A stretch of 64,000 bases of DNA from Aliagarivorans marinus DSM 23064 (GTDB lineage: Bacteria > Pseudomonadota > Gammaproteobacteria > Enterobacterales > Celerinatantimonadaceae): assembly GCF_000429485.1 (NCBI RefSeq), contig NZ_AUBY01000024.1, forward strand, positions 1 to 64,000, read 5' to 3'. The position numbers and the translations under genes are program-made. Shown piece by piece: positions 28,722-38,971 of this stretch (the stretch's first letter is position 1; the number at the start of each line of letters is the position of its first letter). Under the pieces are notes generated by a model. It saw only the letters and a program-made list of their open reading frames with translations, made no database searches and was not told the origin of the DNA.

Positions 28722-30509
28722 ATGACCAGCGACTTTAACTTCCAACATCCTCCCTTCGATCAACTGGATAGTAGCCAGCGTCAACTGCTGTTGGACCAAC
28801 TGGACATCCACTACTTCCAGAATCAAGAGAAGATCCTAAGCGCCGGTCAGGAGTCGCAGTTTCTGTTTGTGATCCTCAAAGGCGAGGTGGAAGAGCGCGC
28901 CGACAACAACGATGAGATCTTCGCCCACTACACCTTGGATGACTGCTTCGATATTCGCTCCCAGTTTGGCGGCTACTGCAAACACGACTATGTCGCACTG
29001 GAAGAGTGCCTTTGCTTTGCCCTGCCCTCCAAGGTGTTCCGTCAACTGGCCGAGGCGAACAGCGATTTCGCCGACTACTTCCAAAACGACTTGGCCACCC
29101 GCCATCAGCTGATTGAATCGCGCGAACGCAACAAGAACCTGGCCGAGTTTATCCTCACCACCATCGATGAGAGCAATGTGCAGCTAGCGGTGGTGATCGA
29201 TGGCGACACCAGCCTGTATCAAGCCACCAAGATGATGCGCGAGCAAAGACTCGAATCGCTACTGGTCGACTACGACGGCTGTATCGGCATGCTCACCGGC
29301 ACCGACTTGCTGCATGCGGCGGTGCTCACCCAGCAGTCCCTAGATACCCCGGTCTCCCAGCTGGCCAACTTCAACCTGATCTCGGTGGAACAGGGCGAAT
29401 TCTTGTTTAACGCCATGCTGCTAATGACCCGCAACAATATCGAACGGGTGGTAGTGAAACAGCAACACAAGGTGGTGGGCATTATGGAGATGGCCCACTT
29501 GCTGAGCCTGTTCTCCACCCATAGCCACGTACTGGCGCTGCAGATCGCCCGCGCCGACAGCATCGACGAGCTGGCCATCGCCGCTCATACCCTCAACCGC
29601 TTGATCGAAAACCTGTGCAACAACGGCATTCGCACCCTGTTTATCATGAAGCTGCTGGCCACCATGAACGAGCAGTTAATTGAACGGGTGTTCCGCCTGT
29701 GCGTGCCCGATCAGCACCACAACGCCATCTGCCTGATCGTGATGGGCAGCGAGGGGCGCGGCGAGCAGATCGTCAAAACCGATCAAGACAACGGCCTGAT
29801 AGTCGAAGACGGCTACGACTGGCCAGAGCGCGAACAGCAGCTACAAGCCTTTAGCGATGCCCTGCTCAAACTGGGCTACCCGCCTTGCCCGGGCAAGATC
29901 ATGGTCAATAACCCAGCCTGGGTGAAAAGCCAAAGCGATTGGACAGCTACCTTGGATAGCTGGGTTGAAAGCGGCCATGGCGATGCCGCGATGAACATGG
30001 CGATCATGTTCGATGCCCACGCGGTGGCAGGCAATCGCAGCCTGCTGCGCAAACTCAAACGCCACCTGATCCAAGCGATGCATCAGCGCGAGGTGGCGCT
30101 GTCGTTCTTTGCCCGCCCGGCGCTGCAGTTCAGCACCCCGCTAACCTTCCTTGGCAATGTGCGCAAAGAGGGCATCGATATTAAAAAAGGCGGGATCTTC
30201 CCCATCGTGCATGGGGTGCGGGCGATGGCGCTTAAGCAAGGCATCGAGCAAACCAATACCTTGGAGCGCATAGAGCAGCTCAAGCAGGCCAAGGTGATCC
30301 TGCCCGAGCATGCCGCCAACCTCAGCGAGGCGCTGCTGCTGTTCTTCAAGCTGCGTATTCAACAGCTCTCCGATAAAACCGAGAGCTACCACCATATCGA
30401 TGTGGCCAACCTGCAGCGCGGGCAGCGCGACTTGCTGCGCCACGCCCTGCATGTGGTTAAGAAATACAAGCAGAGCCTGGCCCATCACTTCCAGATCCGG
30501 GACTACTGA
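28722..30509 (+). CDS. cNMP-binding/CBS/nucleotidyltransferase (DUF294) protein
   Basis: A 595-aa cytoplasmic multidomain protein. It has an N-terminal cyclic-nucleotide-binding-like domain (about 10-130), a CBS pair (about 150-280), a DUF294-type nucleotidyltransferase with GSEGRGEQIVKTDQDNGLI (about 340-360; the GS..D.D pattern is recognisable), and a C-terminal helical substrate-binding domain. Its enzymatic target is not established. It overlaps the following exonuclease gene by one base, and this pair commonly sits between crbS-like kinases and acs. A role tied to acetate metabolism is plausible but inferred. Confidence 0.88.
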   Translation: MTSDFNFQHPPFDQLDSSQRQLLLDQLDIHYFQNQEKILSAGQESQFLFVILKGEVEERADNNDEIFAHYTLDDCFDIRSQFGGYCKHDYVALEECLCFALPSKVFRQLAEANSDFADYFQNDLATRHQLIESRERNKNLAEFILTTIDESNVQLAVVIDGDTSLYQATKMMREQRLESLLVDYDGCIGMLTGTDLLHAAVLTQQSLDTPVSQLANFNLISVEQGEFLFNAMLLMTRNNIERVVVKQQHKVVGIMEMAHLLSLFSTHSHVLALQIARADSIDELAIAAHTLNRLIENLCNNGIRTLFIMKLLATMNEQLIERVFRLCVPDQHHNAICLIVMGSEGRGEQIVKTDQDNGLIVEDGYDWPEREQQLQAFSDALLKLGYPPCPGKIMVNNPAWVKSQSDWTATLDSWVESGHGDAAMNMAIMFDAHAVAGNRSLLRKLKRHLIQAMHQREVALSFFARPALQFSTPLTFLGNVRKEGIDIKKGGIFPIVHGVRAMALKQGIEQTNTLERIEQLKQAKVILPEHAANLSEALLLFFKLRIQQLSDKTESYHHIDVANLQRGQRDLLRHALHVVKKYKQSLAHHFQIRDY

Positions 30510-31132
30510 TGTTGTTGCGCGGCCTCTATCGTCAGCTCTACAGCCACCAGCAGCGGCACAGCTCGTTTCACTATCTCTATGAGCCTGCGCCAGTGGGCGA
30601 GTTGGTGGCGCTGGATTTCGAGACCACCAGCCTCAATGCCAGTGAGGCGGAGATTGTCTCCATTGGCGCGGTAAAGATCGTCGGTAAGCAGATCCTGCAC
30701 TCGCAGCGACTCGACCTAAAGTTGCGACCGGGCGTGCGCTTAGGCGCCACCTCTATTAAGGTGCACCGCCTGCGCCACCAAGACTTACAGCAAGGCCTTC
30801 CTCCACAGCAAGGCATTGAGCAATTACTGGAATATATCGGCCCCCGGCCATTAGTTGGCTACAACATCGCCTACGACTTCCGCATCCTTAAACGCTATGC
30901 CAAACAGCTGCTGCAGCTACAGCTGGTTAATCAATTGGTGGATGTCGGCCAGCTCTATGCCGACCGGGTACATCTGCCCCATGAAGGCATGCCCGCCAAT
31001 CAGGATTTAGTCCATATCTGCGATGCCCTGCAGATCCCCTTAAGCGCCCGTCATCAAGCCTACGACGATGCGCTCAATGCCGCCATGATCTACCTGCGGC
31101 TGCAGTTCGGACCACGCCCCAGCGCCGCGTAA
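30509..31132 (+). CDS. DnaQ-like 3'-5' exonuclease
   Basis: A 207-aa DEDDh exonuclease domain protein. Motif I is LDFETTSLNASEAEIVSIGAV, the Exo II region is VGYNIAYDFRILKRY, and the Exo III region is RHQAYDDALNAAMIY. All expected acidic residues and the His are present. It resembles the DNA polymerase III epsilon proofreading subunit but lacks the polymerase-binding tail. The start overlaps the upstream stop (TGATG), so translation is probably coupled to the nucleotidyltransferase gene. Confidence 0.9.
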   Translation: MLLRGLYRQLYSHQQRHSSFHYLYEPAPVGELVALDFETTSLNASEAEIVSIGAVKIVGKQILHSQRLDLKLRPGVRLGATSIKVHRLRHQDLQQGLPPQQGIEQLLEYIGPRPLVGYNIAYDFRILKRYAKQLLQLQLVNQLVDVGQLYADRVHLPHEGMPANQDLVHICDALQIPLSARHQAYDDALNAAMIYLRLQFGPRPSAA

Positions 31133-31206
31133 TCGCTGCCAATTGCGCCTGACAGCTCACAAATTTTAACTTCGTTTACATATGCTTAACCTAAAGTCTA
31201 ATTGTC

Positions 31207-31237
31207 GGTATAAGGGCGCTGAGCGAGTCTTTATACC
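31207..31237. promoter_or_regulatory. Inverted repeat in the acs upstream region
   Basis: GGTATAA (31207-31213) and TTATACC (31231-31237) form a 7-bp dyad separated by 17 bp, in the 171-bp region between the exonuclease gene and acs. It could be a binding site for the adjacent CrbR-type regulator. This is inferred from position only. Confidence 0.3.
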
Positions 31238-31303
31238 CACATTATCTGTAGACAAAGGCATGGCCACGAAGGTAGTGCCGTCGTTACCGCCAAGGAGAGC
31301 AAG

Positions 31304-33256
31304 ATGAGCGAGACCAAGCTTTATACCGTCAAGAGCCACATCGCCGAGAACTGCCTGCTGGATAACCAGCAGTACCTTGCCATGTACCAACAATCCATCG
31401 ACAACCCAGAAGCGTTTTGGGGTGAGCATGCCCGTTCACTGGTTGATTGGATGACTCCGTTCACCAAGGTAAAAAATACCTCCTACGACCCCGGCCACGT
31501 CAGCATCAAATGGTTTGAAGACGGCGCGCTGAATGTCAGTGCCAACTGCCTGGACCGCCATTTGGAAGAGCGCGGCGATGAAGTCGCCATCATCTGGGAA
31601 GGCGACGACGCCAACGAAGACAGCACCCTAACCTTCCGCGAACTACATCGTGAAGTGTGTAAGTTCTCCAATGCCCTCAAAGAGCTGGGTGTTAAAAAAG
31701 GCGACGTGGTCTCCTTGTATATGCCGATGGTGGCGGAGGCCGCGGTGGCAATGCTCGCCTGTACCCGCATTGGAGCGGTCCACTCCATCGTGTTTGGTGG
31801 CTTCTCCCCTGAGGCGCTGTCGGGCCGGATTATCGATGCCACCGCCAAGTACGTGATTACCGCCGATGAAGGCATTCGCGCAGGCCGCAGCGTGCCGCTA
31901 AAAGCCAATGTCGACGAAGCCCTACAAAACCCCGGCTGCAGCTGCGTAGAAGCGGTGGTGGTATTCAAGCGCACCGGCGCCGATATCAACTGGGTGGAAG
32001 GCCGCGACGTTTGGTGGCACGACGTCACTGAGCCGGCATCGGAAGACTGCCCGCCAGTGCCGATGAACGCCGAAGACCCGCTGTTTATCCTCTACACCTC
32101 TGGCTCCACCGGCAAACCGAAAGGGGTGCTGCACACCACCGGCGGCTACCTGGTGTACGCCACCATGACCTTTAAGTACGTGTTCGACTATCAGCCGGGC
32201 GATATCTACTGGTGTACCGCCGATGTGGGCTGGATCACCGGCCACAGCTATCTGGTATATGGCCCGCTGGCCAACGGTGCCACCACGGTATTGTTTGAGG
32301 GCGTCCCCAACTACCCAACCGCCGGACGGATGAGCGAGGTGTGCGACAAACACAATGTGACCATTCTTTACACCGCGCCGACCGCTATCCGCGCGCTGAT
32401 GGCCCAAGGCGACACCGCCGTTGAGGGCACCAGCCGCTCCAGCCTGCGGATCATGGGCTCGGTGGGCGAGCCGATTAACCCCGAAGCCTGGGAGTGGTAC
32501 TACCGCACCATCGGCGATGAGCGCTGCCCGATTGTCGATACTTGGTGGCAAACCGAAACCGGCGGCATCTTAATTACCCCACTGCCCGGCGCCACCGACT
32601 TAAAACCCGGTTCGGCAACCCGTCCGTTCTTTGGGGTGCAACCGGCGCTGCTAGATAACGAAGGTAATGTGTTAGAAGGTGCTAACGAGGGGAACTTAGT
32701 GATCCTCGACAGCTGGCCAGGGCAGATGCGCACCGTGTACGGCGACCATGAGCGCTTCGAGCAAACCTACTTCTCCACCTTCGCGGGCGTTTATACCACC
32801 GGCGATGGCGCGCGCCGCGATGAAGATGGCTACTACTGGATCACCGGTCGGGTCGACGACGTACTCAACGTCAGCGGCCACCGCATGGGAACCGCCGAGA
32901 TCGAGAGCGCACTGGTGGCCCACCCATTGATCTCCGAGGCCGCGGTGGTGGGCGTTCCCCACGAGATCAAAGGCCAAGGCATATACGCCTATATCACCCT
33001 GAATGCCGGCGAAGAGCCAAGTGCCGAGCTGCATAAAGAGGTGAAAGCGTGGGTGCGCAAAGAGATTGGCCCAATTGCTACCCCAGATATCCTGCACTGG
33101 GCAGAGGCGCTGCCAAAGACCCGCTCCGGTAAAATCATGCGCCGCATCCTGCGCAAGATTGCCACCAACGAGACCGATTCGCTGGGCGATACCTCCACAT
33201 TGGCCGATCCTTCCGTGGTCGACCGACTCATTGAAGAGAAAGCCGCCGCAGTTTAG
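31304..33256 (+). CDS. acs: Acetyl-CoA synthetase
   Basis: Acs activates acetate to acetyl-CoA through acetyl-AMP, allowing scavenging of excreted acetate. The 650-aa protein is full length. It has the AMP-binding P-loop [27 protein letters not shown], the [20 protein letters not shown] hinge, and a C-terminal [12 protein letters not shown] whose Lys (about residue 610) is the catalytic residue controlled by reversible acetylation in this family. AAGGAG lies 6 nt upstream of the ATG. Genes for a CrbS/CrbR-type system are within 7 kb. Confidence 0.97.
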   Translation: MSETKLYTVKSHIAENCLLDNQQYLAMYQQSIDNPEAFWGEHARSLVDWMTPFTKVKNTSYDPGHVSIKWFEDGALNVSANCLDRHLEERGDEVAIIWEGDDANEDSTLTFRELHREVCKFSNALKELGVKKGDVVSLYMPMVAEAAVAMLACTRIGAVHSIVFGGFSPEALSGRIIDATAKYVITADEGIRAGRSVPLKANVDEALQNPGCSCVEAVVVFKRTGADINWVEGRDVWWHDVTEPASEDCPPVPMNAEDPLFILYTSGSTGKPKGVLHTTGGYLVYATMTFKYVFDYQPGDIYWCTADVGWITGHSYLVYGPLANGATTVLFEGVPNYPTAGRMSEVCDKHNVTILYTAPTAIRALMAQGDTAVEGTSRSSLRIMGSVGEPINPEAWEWYYRTIGDERCPIVDTWWQTETGGILITPLPGATDLKPGSATRPFFGVQPALLDNEGNVLEGANEGNLVILDSWPGQMRTVYGDHERFEQTYFSTFAGVYTTGDGARRDEDGYYWITGRVDDVLNVSGHRMGTAEIESALVAHPLISEAAVVGVPHEIKGQGIYAYITLNAGEEPSAELHKEVKAWVRKEIGPIATPDILHWAEALPKTRSGKIMRRILRKIATNETDSLGDTSTLADPSVVDRLIEEKAAAV

Positions 33257-33286
33257 CAATCGACACGTTTTACTTACGCTACGCTT

Positions 33287-33310
33287 AAAGCCACCTTCGG
33301 GTGGCTTTTT
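33287..33310 (+). terminator. Intrinsic terminator of acs
   Basis: AAAGCCACC, a TTCG tetraloop, then GGTGGC and a T-run, 30 bp after the acs stop. Confidence 0.92.
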
Positions 33311-33475
33311 CGCCGTTTATCGCCGCAGTTATCGAGATGTTAGAGAAAGCGAAGACTTACTTAATGCCTGCTCAATTATTGAACTGGCAAGCAAAAACCA
33401 GAGAAACGAAGTGATTAGACCAGAAATTTGCTGCCATTTTCGCTGAACTTAATATAATTGATTCCTAAGTGGCAT

Positions 33476-33500
33476 TTTTGCCGCGCCAAGCGCGACAAAA
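33476..33500. repeat. Inverted repeat upstream of aroQ
   Basis: TTTTG-C-CGCGC and GCGCG-A-CAAAA form a 25-bp dyad with a 3-nt centre and one mismatch, 57 bp before the aroQ start. It may be a terminator-like hairpin or an operator. Nothing else was seen in the 300-bp gap apart from the acs terminator. Confidence 0.35.
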
Positions 33501-33556
33501 ATAAAAATTACACGAAAGCGGCAAGATAGCTGCAAATAACTAAGTTTTCATGGAAT

Positions 33557-34021
33557 ATGACTGACAAACCTTCTGTTTTACTGCTAAATGGACCAAACCT
33601 GAACCTGTTGGGAAAACGTGAACCCGAGGTCTATGGTTCGCAAACCCTCGACGATATCGTGAGCAACTTGCAACAGCAGGCTCAACACCTAGGTATTGAA
33701 CTCAGTCATTTCCAATCGAATAGCGAAGCCGCGCTGTTGGAGCGGATCCATCAGGCCATGGGCCAAGTGGATTACATCATTATCAATCCAGCCGCCTTCA
33801 CCCACACCAGCGTCGCACTGCGCGACGCGCTGCTGGGGGTCGCTATTCCCTTTATTGAAGTACATCTCTCCAATGTGCACGCACGTGAACCCTTCCGTCA
33901 CCACTCTTATCTCTCCGATAAGGCGGTTGGTGTTATCTGCGGATTGGGCGCATTGGGGTATCAATTTGCACTGAGCGCTGCAGCCAATGCGCTGCAACAG
34001 AATCAACACTCTGGATCATAG
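33557..34021 (+). CDS. aroQ: 3-dehydroquinate dehydratase, type II
   Basis: Third step of the shikimate pathway, 3-dehydroquinate to 3-dehydroshikimate. The 154-aa length is typical of the dodecameric type II enzyme. Active-site motifs are [17 protein letters not shown] (including the catalytic Tyr on the flexible loop), [16 protein letters not shown], and [20 protein letters not shown] with the catalytic His. It is followed 10 bp later by accB, an arrangement common in gammaproteobacteria. Confidence 0.97.
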   Translation: MTDKPSVLLLNGPNLNLLGKREPEVYGSQTLDDIVSNLQQQAQHLGIELSHFQSNSEAALLERIHQAMGQVDYIIINPAAFTHTSVALRDALLGVAIPFIEVHLSNVHAREPFRHHSYLSDKAVGVICGLGALGYQFALSAAANALQQNQHSGS

Positions 34022-34031
34022 AAGAGACATC

Positions 34032-34490
34032 ATGGATATTCGCAAGATCAAGAAGCTTATCGAATTAGTAGAAGAATCAGGTATCGCCGAGCTGGAAATC
34101 ACCGAAGGTGAAGAAGCGGTACGTATCAGCCGCAACTTCAGCGGTGCAGTTACCCAAGCACCGGTACAAGTTGCCGCTGCGCCAGTAGCGGCTCCGGTTG
34201 CCGCTGCGCCAGCCGCAGCAGCCCCTGCTGCTGAAGCTGAAGCACCTGCCGCCTCTGGCCACAAAGTATTGTCGCCAATGGTCGGTACCTTCTACCGCTC
34301 ACCATCACCAGAAGCCTCAGCCTTTGTCAGCGAAGGCAGCGTGGTCAACGTGGGCGATACCCTGTGTATCGTTGAAGCGATGAAGATGATGAACCAAATC
34401 GAAGCCGACAAAGCCGGCGTAGTTAAAGCTATCTTGGTGAACGACGGTGATGCAGTGGAGTTCGACGAACCTCTGTTCATCATCGAATAA
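34032..34490 (+). CDS. accB: Biotin carboxyl carrier protein of acetyl-CoA carboxylase
   Basis: Carries biotin for acetyl-CoA carboxylase, the first step of fatty acid synthesis. The 152-aa protein has an N-terminal [23 protein letters not shown], an Ala/Pro-rich linker (about 48-78), and a biotinyl domain with the biotin-accepting Lys in [10 protein letters not shown] near residue 118. The ATG at 34032 gives the standard N-terminus. It precedes accC by 11 bp. Confidence 0.97.
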   Translation: MDIRKIKKLIELVEESGIAELEITEGEEAVRISRNFSGAVTQAPVQVAAAPVAAPVAAAPAAAAPAAEAEAPAASGHKVLSPMVGTFYRSPSPEASAFVSEGSVVNVGDTLCIVEAMKMMNQIEADKAGVVKAILVNDGDAVEFDEPLFIIE

Positions 34491-34501
34491 GGGGACAGAG
34501 C

Positions 34502-35845
34502 ATGCTAGATAAAGTCGTTATCGCCAACCGAGGCGAAATCGCACTTCGGATCTTGCGCGCGTGTAAAGAGTTGGGCATCAAAACCGTTGCTGTCCACTCC
34601 ACCGCCGACCGCGATCTTAAGCACGTACTGCTAGCCGATGAATCCATCTGTATCGGTAAGGCCCCAGCCACCGAAAGCTACCTGAACATCCCGCGGATCA
34701 TTGCGGCCGCCGAAGTCACCGACGCGGTGGCGATCCACCCGGGCTATGGCTTCCTGTCGGAAAACGCCGAGTTCTCTGAAATCGTAGAGAAAAGCGGCTT
34801 TATCTTTATCGGCCCGAAAGCCGATACCATCCGTATGATGGGCGATAAAGTGGAAGCGATTAAGGCCATGAAGAAAGCTGGCGTACCTTGCGTACCCGGC
34901 TCTGACGGCCCGCTGGGCGACGATGGTCAAAAGAACATTCAGATCGCCAAGCGCATTGGCTACCCGGTAATCATCAAAGCCGCCGGTGGCGGTGGTGGCC
35001 GTGGTATGCGCGTAGTACGCAGTGAAAGCGAACTGCTCGAGAGCATCCAGCTAACCCGCGCCGAAGCCGGTGCCGCCTTTAACAATGATGTGGTCTACAT
35101 GGAGAAATTCCTGGAGAACCCACGCCACGTTGAGGTGCAGGTACTGTCTGACGGCCAAGGCAACGCGATCTACTTGGGTGAACGTGACTGCTCGATGCAG
35201 CGCCGCCACCAGAAGGTTGTAGAAGAAGCACCGGCACCGGGTATCACCGCCGATATGCGCCGCTACATCGGTGAGCGCTGTACCCGCGCCTGTGTGGAGA
35301 TCAACTACCGTGGCGCCGGTACCTTCGAGTTCTTGTATGAAAACGGCGAGTTCTACTTTATTGAGATGAACACCCGTATTCAGGTGGAGCACCCGGTTAC
35401 CGAGATGGTCACTGGTATCGATCTTATCAAAGAGCAGCTGCGCATTGCCGCAGGCCAGCCGCTGTCGATCAGCCAAGACGAAGTGAAACTGACCGGCCAC
35501 GCCATCGAGTGTCGTATCAACGCCGAAGACCCAGAGCGCTTTATCCCCTCACCGGGTCTGGTGAAACGCTTCCACTCACCGGGTGGTATGGGCGTACGTT
35601 GGGACTCGCACATCTACGATGGCTACACCGTACCGCCTTACTACGACTCGATGATTGGTAAGCTGATTACCTACGGTGAGAACCGCGATATCGCCATTGC
35701 CCGGATGCGCAACGCGCTATCTGAGCTGGTGATCGAAGGGATCAAAACCAACATTCCGCTACAGCAGATGATTATGGAAGACGAGAACTTCCAGCATGGT
35801 GGAGCAAATATCCACTATCTGGAGAAGAAACTCGACCAGCAGTAA
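34502..35845 (+). CDS. accC: Biotin carboxylase subunit of acetyl-CoA carboxylase
   Basis: ATP-dependent carboxylation of biotin on AccB. The 447-aa length is that of AccC. It starts [20 protein letters not shown]. It has an ATP-grasp glycine-rich loop ([13 protein letters not shown]), [14 protein letters not shown] and [25 protein letters not shown], which carry metal and catalytic residues. The accBC operon order is conserved. A clear terminator follows. Confidence 0.98.
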   Translation: MLDKVVIANRGEIALRILRACKELGIKTVAVHSTADRDLKHVLLADESICIGKAPATESYLNIPRIIAAAEVTDAVAIHPGYGFLSENAEFSEIVEKSGFIFIGPKADTIRMMGDKVEAIKAMKKAGVPCVPGSDGPLGDDGQKNIQIAKRIGYPVIIKAAGGGGGRGMRVVRSESELLESIQLTRAEAGAAFNNDVVYMEKFLENPRHVEVQVLSDGQGNAIYLGERDCSMQRRHQKVVEEAPAPGITADMRRYIGERCTRACVEINYRGAGTFEFLYENGEFYFIEMNTRIQVEHPVTEMVTGIDLIKEQLRIAAGQPLSISQDEVKLTGHAIECRINAEDPERFIPSPGLVKRFHSPGGMGVRWDSHIYDGYTVPPYYDSMIGKLITYGENRDIAIARMRNALSELVIEGIKTNIPLQQMIMEDENFQHGGANIHYLEKKLDQQ

Positions 35846-35864
35846 TCAGCGACGCTCAAGCTGT

Positions 35865-35893
35865 AAAGCACCCTAAACAGGGTGCTTTTTTTT
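35865..35893 (+). terminator. Intrinsic terminator of accBC
   Basis: AAAGCACCC, a 6-nt loop, GGGTGC and an eight-base T-run, 20 bp after the accC stop. Confidence 0.93.
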
Positions 35894-35990
35894 GTGCCTT
35901 CTATTAATAACCAACTCAACTATAATAGAAAGTCACGCTCAAAACGTTGCCGCGAAGCTGCATCGGAGCCTGTATGCGAGGGAACGCACC

Positions 35991-36395
35991 ATGCTGAGCA
36001 AACCGATTTACGAACTACTTCCTACCCTGTACCTGTCTGTCGGCAGTGGCTCGGTACTCTATCTTGACTCCTCGCTAGGCCTAGCCGGTGGCGCGCTGCT
36101 GTTCCTGATTGGCGCACTGGTCTGGGTGATGCGCTCCAACTATCGCCGCCAAGACGAACCGCAAGCCCCGCAAAAACGCTTAGCCATCCCCGAGAACATC
36201 TACGAGTTCTACCCCTTTATCTTGTTCGCGACAGCCATCGTACTACTGCAAACCCAAAGTCACCTACTGGCCTACGCGGTGGCGTTTATCTGCCTGTATC
36301 GCGGCTCCCACGTGCTGTTTATGCGCCACCGCTATCGCCGCCAAACCTGGAAGCATAGCGGCAAGCACGGCTATGCCCGGGCCCGGGTTCGATAA
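35991..36395 (+). CDS. Small hypothetical inner membrane protein
   Basis: Not recognised by name. The 134-aa product has hydrophobic segments at about 10-28, 30-48 and 76-106, and a very basic C-terminus (RHRYRRQTWKHSGKHGYARARVR), probably cytoplasmic. The ATG at 35991 with GAGGG about 8 nt upstream is preferred. Earlier in-frame ATGs give a hydrophilic extension that runs through the accC terminator. It lies alone between accBC and prmA. Confidence 0.75.
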   Translation: MLSKPIYELLPTLYLSVGSGSVLYLDSSLGLAGGALLFLIGALVWVMRSNYRRQDEPQAPQKRLAIPENIYEFYPFILFATAIVLLQTQSHLLAYAVAFICLYRGSHVLFMRHRYRRQTWKHSGKHGYARARVR

Positions 36396-36457
36396 GTTCT
36401 GCAAACTTCCGTTAATCCAAGTACACTTGGCGCCATTACGTAACAGTGGAGCATCCC

Positions 36458-37342
36458 ATGCCTTGGATCCAACTGAAGATCAACGCCAGTAAAAAAACCG
36501 CTGAGCCCATCGGCGATATTCTTAGCGAGACCGGTGCGCTAGCCGTGACCTTCCTCGACCGCTACGACACTCCAGTACTCGAGCCCAAGCCGGGCGAGAC
36601 TCTTTTGTGGGGCGACACCGACGTACAGGCCCTGTATGAAGCCAACCATGATATGCAGCCAATCCTGCAGCTGCTGCGCGATGCCCGCATTATCGACGAC
36701 GGTAACTACAAGCTGGACCAACTGGAAGACAAGGACTGGGAGCGCGAGTGGATGAAAGACTTCCACCCAATGCGCTTTGGCGAGCGCCTGTGGATCTGCC
36801 CATCTTGGACCGATGTCCCAGAGCCAGATGCGGTGAACGTAATGCTCGACCCAGGCCTGGCGTTCGGCACCGGCACCCACCCGACCACCTCGCTATGCTT
36901 GCGCTGGCTCGACGGTCTGGATCTGGAAGGCAAAACCGTTCTGGATTTCGGTTGCGGCAGCGGCATCCTGGCGATTGCAGCTCTTAAGCTGGGAGCAGAG
37001 CGCGTGGTAGGCATCGATATCGACCCACAAGCGATCATTGCCAGCCGTGACAACGCCGCGCGTAACGGCGTGGCCGAGCAGCTCGAACTGTACCTGCCCA
37101 AAGACCAGCCCGACGATTTCCAAGCCGATATCGTGGTGGCCAACATCTTAGCCGGTCCGCTCAAGGAGCTGGCCGAGGTCATTCTGGGTTACCTGAAACC
37201 CGGCGGCCAACTGACGCTTTCGGGCATCCTCGAAGAGCAAGCGGAGGATGTGAGCCAAGCCTATGCCGAGCAATGCGAGATGGATCAACCGCTTATCGAT
37301 CAAGAATGGGGACGTCTGAGCGGTCGCAAGCACCTCAGCTAA
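36458..37342 (+). CDS. prmA: Ribosomal protein L11 methyltransferase
   Basis: SAM-dependent trimethylation of ribosomal protein L11. The 294 aa match E. coli PrmA (293). It has an N-terminal substrate-recognition domain starting [24 protein letters not shown], the SAM-binding motif [20 protein letters not shown] (about 160-180), and NILAGPL for the catalytic motif. GGAG lies 6 nt before the ATG. It precedes dusB-fis, as in many relatives. Confidence 0.97.
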   Translation: MPWIQLKINASKKTAEPIGDILSETGALAVTFLDRYDTPVLEPKPGETLLWGDTDVQALYEANHDMQPILQLLRDARIIDDGNYKLDQLEDKDWEREWMKDFHPMRFGERLWICPSWTDVPEPDAVNVMLDPGLAFGTGTHPTTSLCLRWLDGLDLEGKTVLDFGCGSGILAIAALKLGAERVVGIDIDPQAIIASRDNAARNGVAEQLELYLPKDQPDDFQADIVVANILAGPLKELAEVILGYLKPGGQLTLSGILEEQAEDVSQAYAEQCEMDQPLIDQEWGRLSGRKHLS

Positions 37343-37440
37343 GCGGTAATTCGCCTCAAACCAGTGGCAGCGGGGCTTCGCTGCCATAAAGTGCATCTCA
37401 AAGTCCAGTCATAAATTTTTAAAATGTACAATTTCTAGCC

Positions 37441-37479
37441 TTTTCAGCCCCGATAAAAAATCGTACACTACGCGCCCCC
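37441..37479 (+). promoter_or_regulatory. Candidate dusB-fis promoter with GC-rich discriminator
   Basis: TTTTCA (37441-37446), a 17-bp spacer and TACACT (37464-37469) are followed by a CGCGCCCCC discriminator. E. coli dusB-fis is known for stringent (ppGpp/DksA) control, which depends on a GC-rich discriminator. AT-rich DNA lies just upstream (37409-37436). Confidence 0.6.
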
Positions 37480-37502
37480 TGATAGATGAAGATACACGAG
37501 CC

Positions 37503-38459
37503 ATGAAAATAGGAACTTACCAGCTGGAGAACCCAGTGGTGTTGGCTCCCATGGCGGGCGTAACTGATCAGCCCTTTCGTCGCCTATGTTGGCGCTTGGG
37601 AGCAGGACTGACCGTTTCTGAGATGTTGTCGAGTAACCCAAAGGTTTGGAACAGCGTTAAGTCTCAAAAACGGATGTTTCACCTTGGAGAGTGCGGGATC
37701 CGCAGTGTTCAGATTGCCGGTTCAGATCCGCAATTGATGGCACAAGCAGCCCAGCTGAATGTCAGCAATGGCGCCCAGATTATTGATATCAATATGGGAT
37801 GCCCAGCCAAGAAGGTGAACAAGAAACTCGCAGGTTCGGCTTTGTTGCAACAACCCCAGTTGGTCGCGCAAATCCTGGATGCCGTAGTCAAAGCGGTCGA
37901 CGTCCCGGTGACGTTGAAGATCCGCACCGGCTGGTCGCCAGAAGAGCGTAACGCATTGGAGATTGCCAAGATCGCCGAGCAAGCAGGCATTAAAGCCTTG
38001 ACCATACATGGCCGTACGCGCGCCTGTATGTATAAAGGTTCTGCCGAGTACGACACGATAAAGGCAGTAAAACAAGCAGTGTCACTTCCGATTATCGCCA
38101 ATGGCGATATTACCTCGGCTGAAAAGGCCAAAGCGGTACTGGACTACACCGGTGCCGATGCGGTGATGGTAGGACGAGGAGCCCAAGGCAACCCTTGGCT
38201 GTTTCGGGAAATAGTACACTTTCTGCAGACCGGTGAGCATATCGACCCGCCGTCTCCGCAAGAAGTGAAGGATGTAATGCTGGAGCACCTCCACAACCTG
38301 TATGAGTTTTACGGGGAGTATCAGGGCGTACGAATCGCCCGGAAACACGTGGGTTGGTATCTCAAGCAATTAGCAGATACGGAAGAGTTTCGCCGCCAGT
38401 TTAATAAGCTAGAAGAGCCCCTGGCGCAAACCGCTGCGATTGAGCATTTTTTTAAATAG
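37503..38459 (+). CDS. dusB: tRNA-dihydrouridine synthase B
   Basis: FMN-dependent reduction of uridines in the tRNA D-loop. The 318-aa protein is a TIM-barrel with [15 protein letters not shown], the active-site Cys in [36 protein letters not shown] and [14 protein letters not shown], all standard for DusB. It is the first gene of dusB-fis. fis follows after 38 bp. Confidence 0.97.
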   Translation: MKIGTYQLENPVVLAPMAGVTDQPFRRLCWRLGAGLTVSEMLSSNPKVWNSVKSQKRMFHLGECGIRSVQIAGSDPQLMAQAAQLNVSNGAQIIDINMGCPAKKVNKKLAGSALLQQPQLVAQILDAVVKAVDVPVTLKIRTGWSPEERNALEIAKIAEQAGIKALTIHGRTRACMYKGSAEYDTIKAVKQAVSLPIIANGDITSAEKAKAVLDYTGADAVMVGRGAQGNPWLFREIVHFLQTGEHIDPPSPQEVKDVMLEHLHNLYEFYGEYQGVRIARKHVGWYLKQLADTEEFRRQFNKLEEPLAQTAAIEHFFK

Positions 38460-38497
38460 TTTTTCAATTAACCAAGTAAACAATAAGAGCGTCAAGT

Positions 38498-38797
38498 ATG
38501 TTTGAGTCAAATCTTTCAACAAGCACACTTTCTACCATGACTAGCAGTGCTACCAGCACCGAAGTCAAAGAACGTCCACTTCGTGACTCAGTAGAGCAAG
38601 CTCTGCGTAACTACTTTGCCCAGCTAGACGGCGAAGAAGTATCAGAGCTATACGAATTGGTACTGTCAGAAGTTGAAGCCCCTATGCTTGACGTAGTTAT
38701 GCAGTACACCCGTGGTAACCAAACCCGTGCATCTATCATGCTGGGCATCAACCGCGGCACCCTGCGTAAGAAGCTGAAAAAATACGGCATGAACTAA
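38498..38797 (+). CDS. fis: DNA-binding protein Fis
   Basis: Nucleoid-associated dimer that bends DNA, activates rRNA promoters and assists site-specific recombination. The 99-aa protein has a near-invariant second half: [47 protein letters not shown] and the helix-turn-helix [18 protein letters not shown]. The N-terminal 25 residues are Ser/Thr-rich and variable. Confidence 0.98.
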   Translation: MFESNLSTSTLSTMTSSATSTEVKERPLRDSVEQALRNYFAQLDGEEVSELYELVLSEVEAPMLDVVMQYTRGNQTRASIMLGINRGTLRKKLKKYGMN

Positions 38798-38822
38798 GAC
38801 TGAGTCTTTAGTTTTATGATTT

Positions 38823-38855
38823 AAAAGGGCTTTCCATTGCGGGAAGCCTTTTTTC
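38823..38855 (+). terminator. Intrinsic terminator of dusB-fis
   Basis: A slightly bulged stem (AAAAGGGCTTTCC with GGGAAGCCTTTT) ends in a T-run 25 bp after the fis stop. Confidence 0.8.
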
Positions 38856-38971
38856 TATCTGTGATGAACCCACATTTGAACCCACAGCTGCGGTTCATAT
38901 GAACAGAATCTCCCTAGTCGATAGACGAAGAGACACCTCCGCTTCAATATTGCAGTACCCAAGACGTAATC

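Noticed and set aside
31922-32551. 209-codon minus-strand open frame inside acs
   Set aside because: Antisense to the conserved catalytic core of acs. Low-complexity, His/Gly/Ala-rich translation typical of shadow frames.
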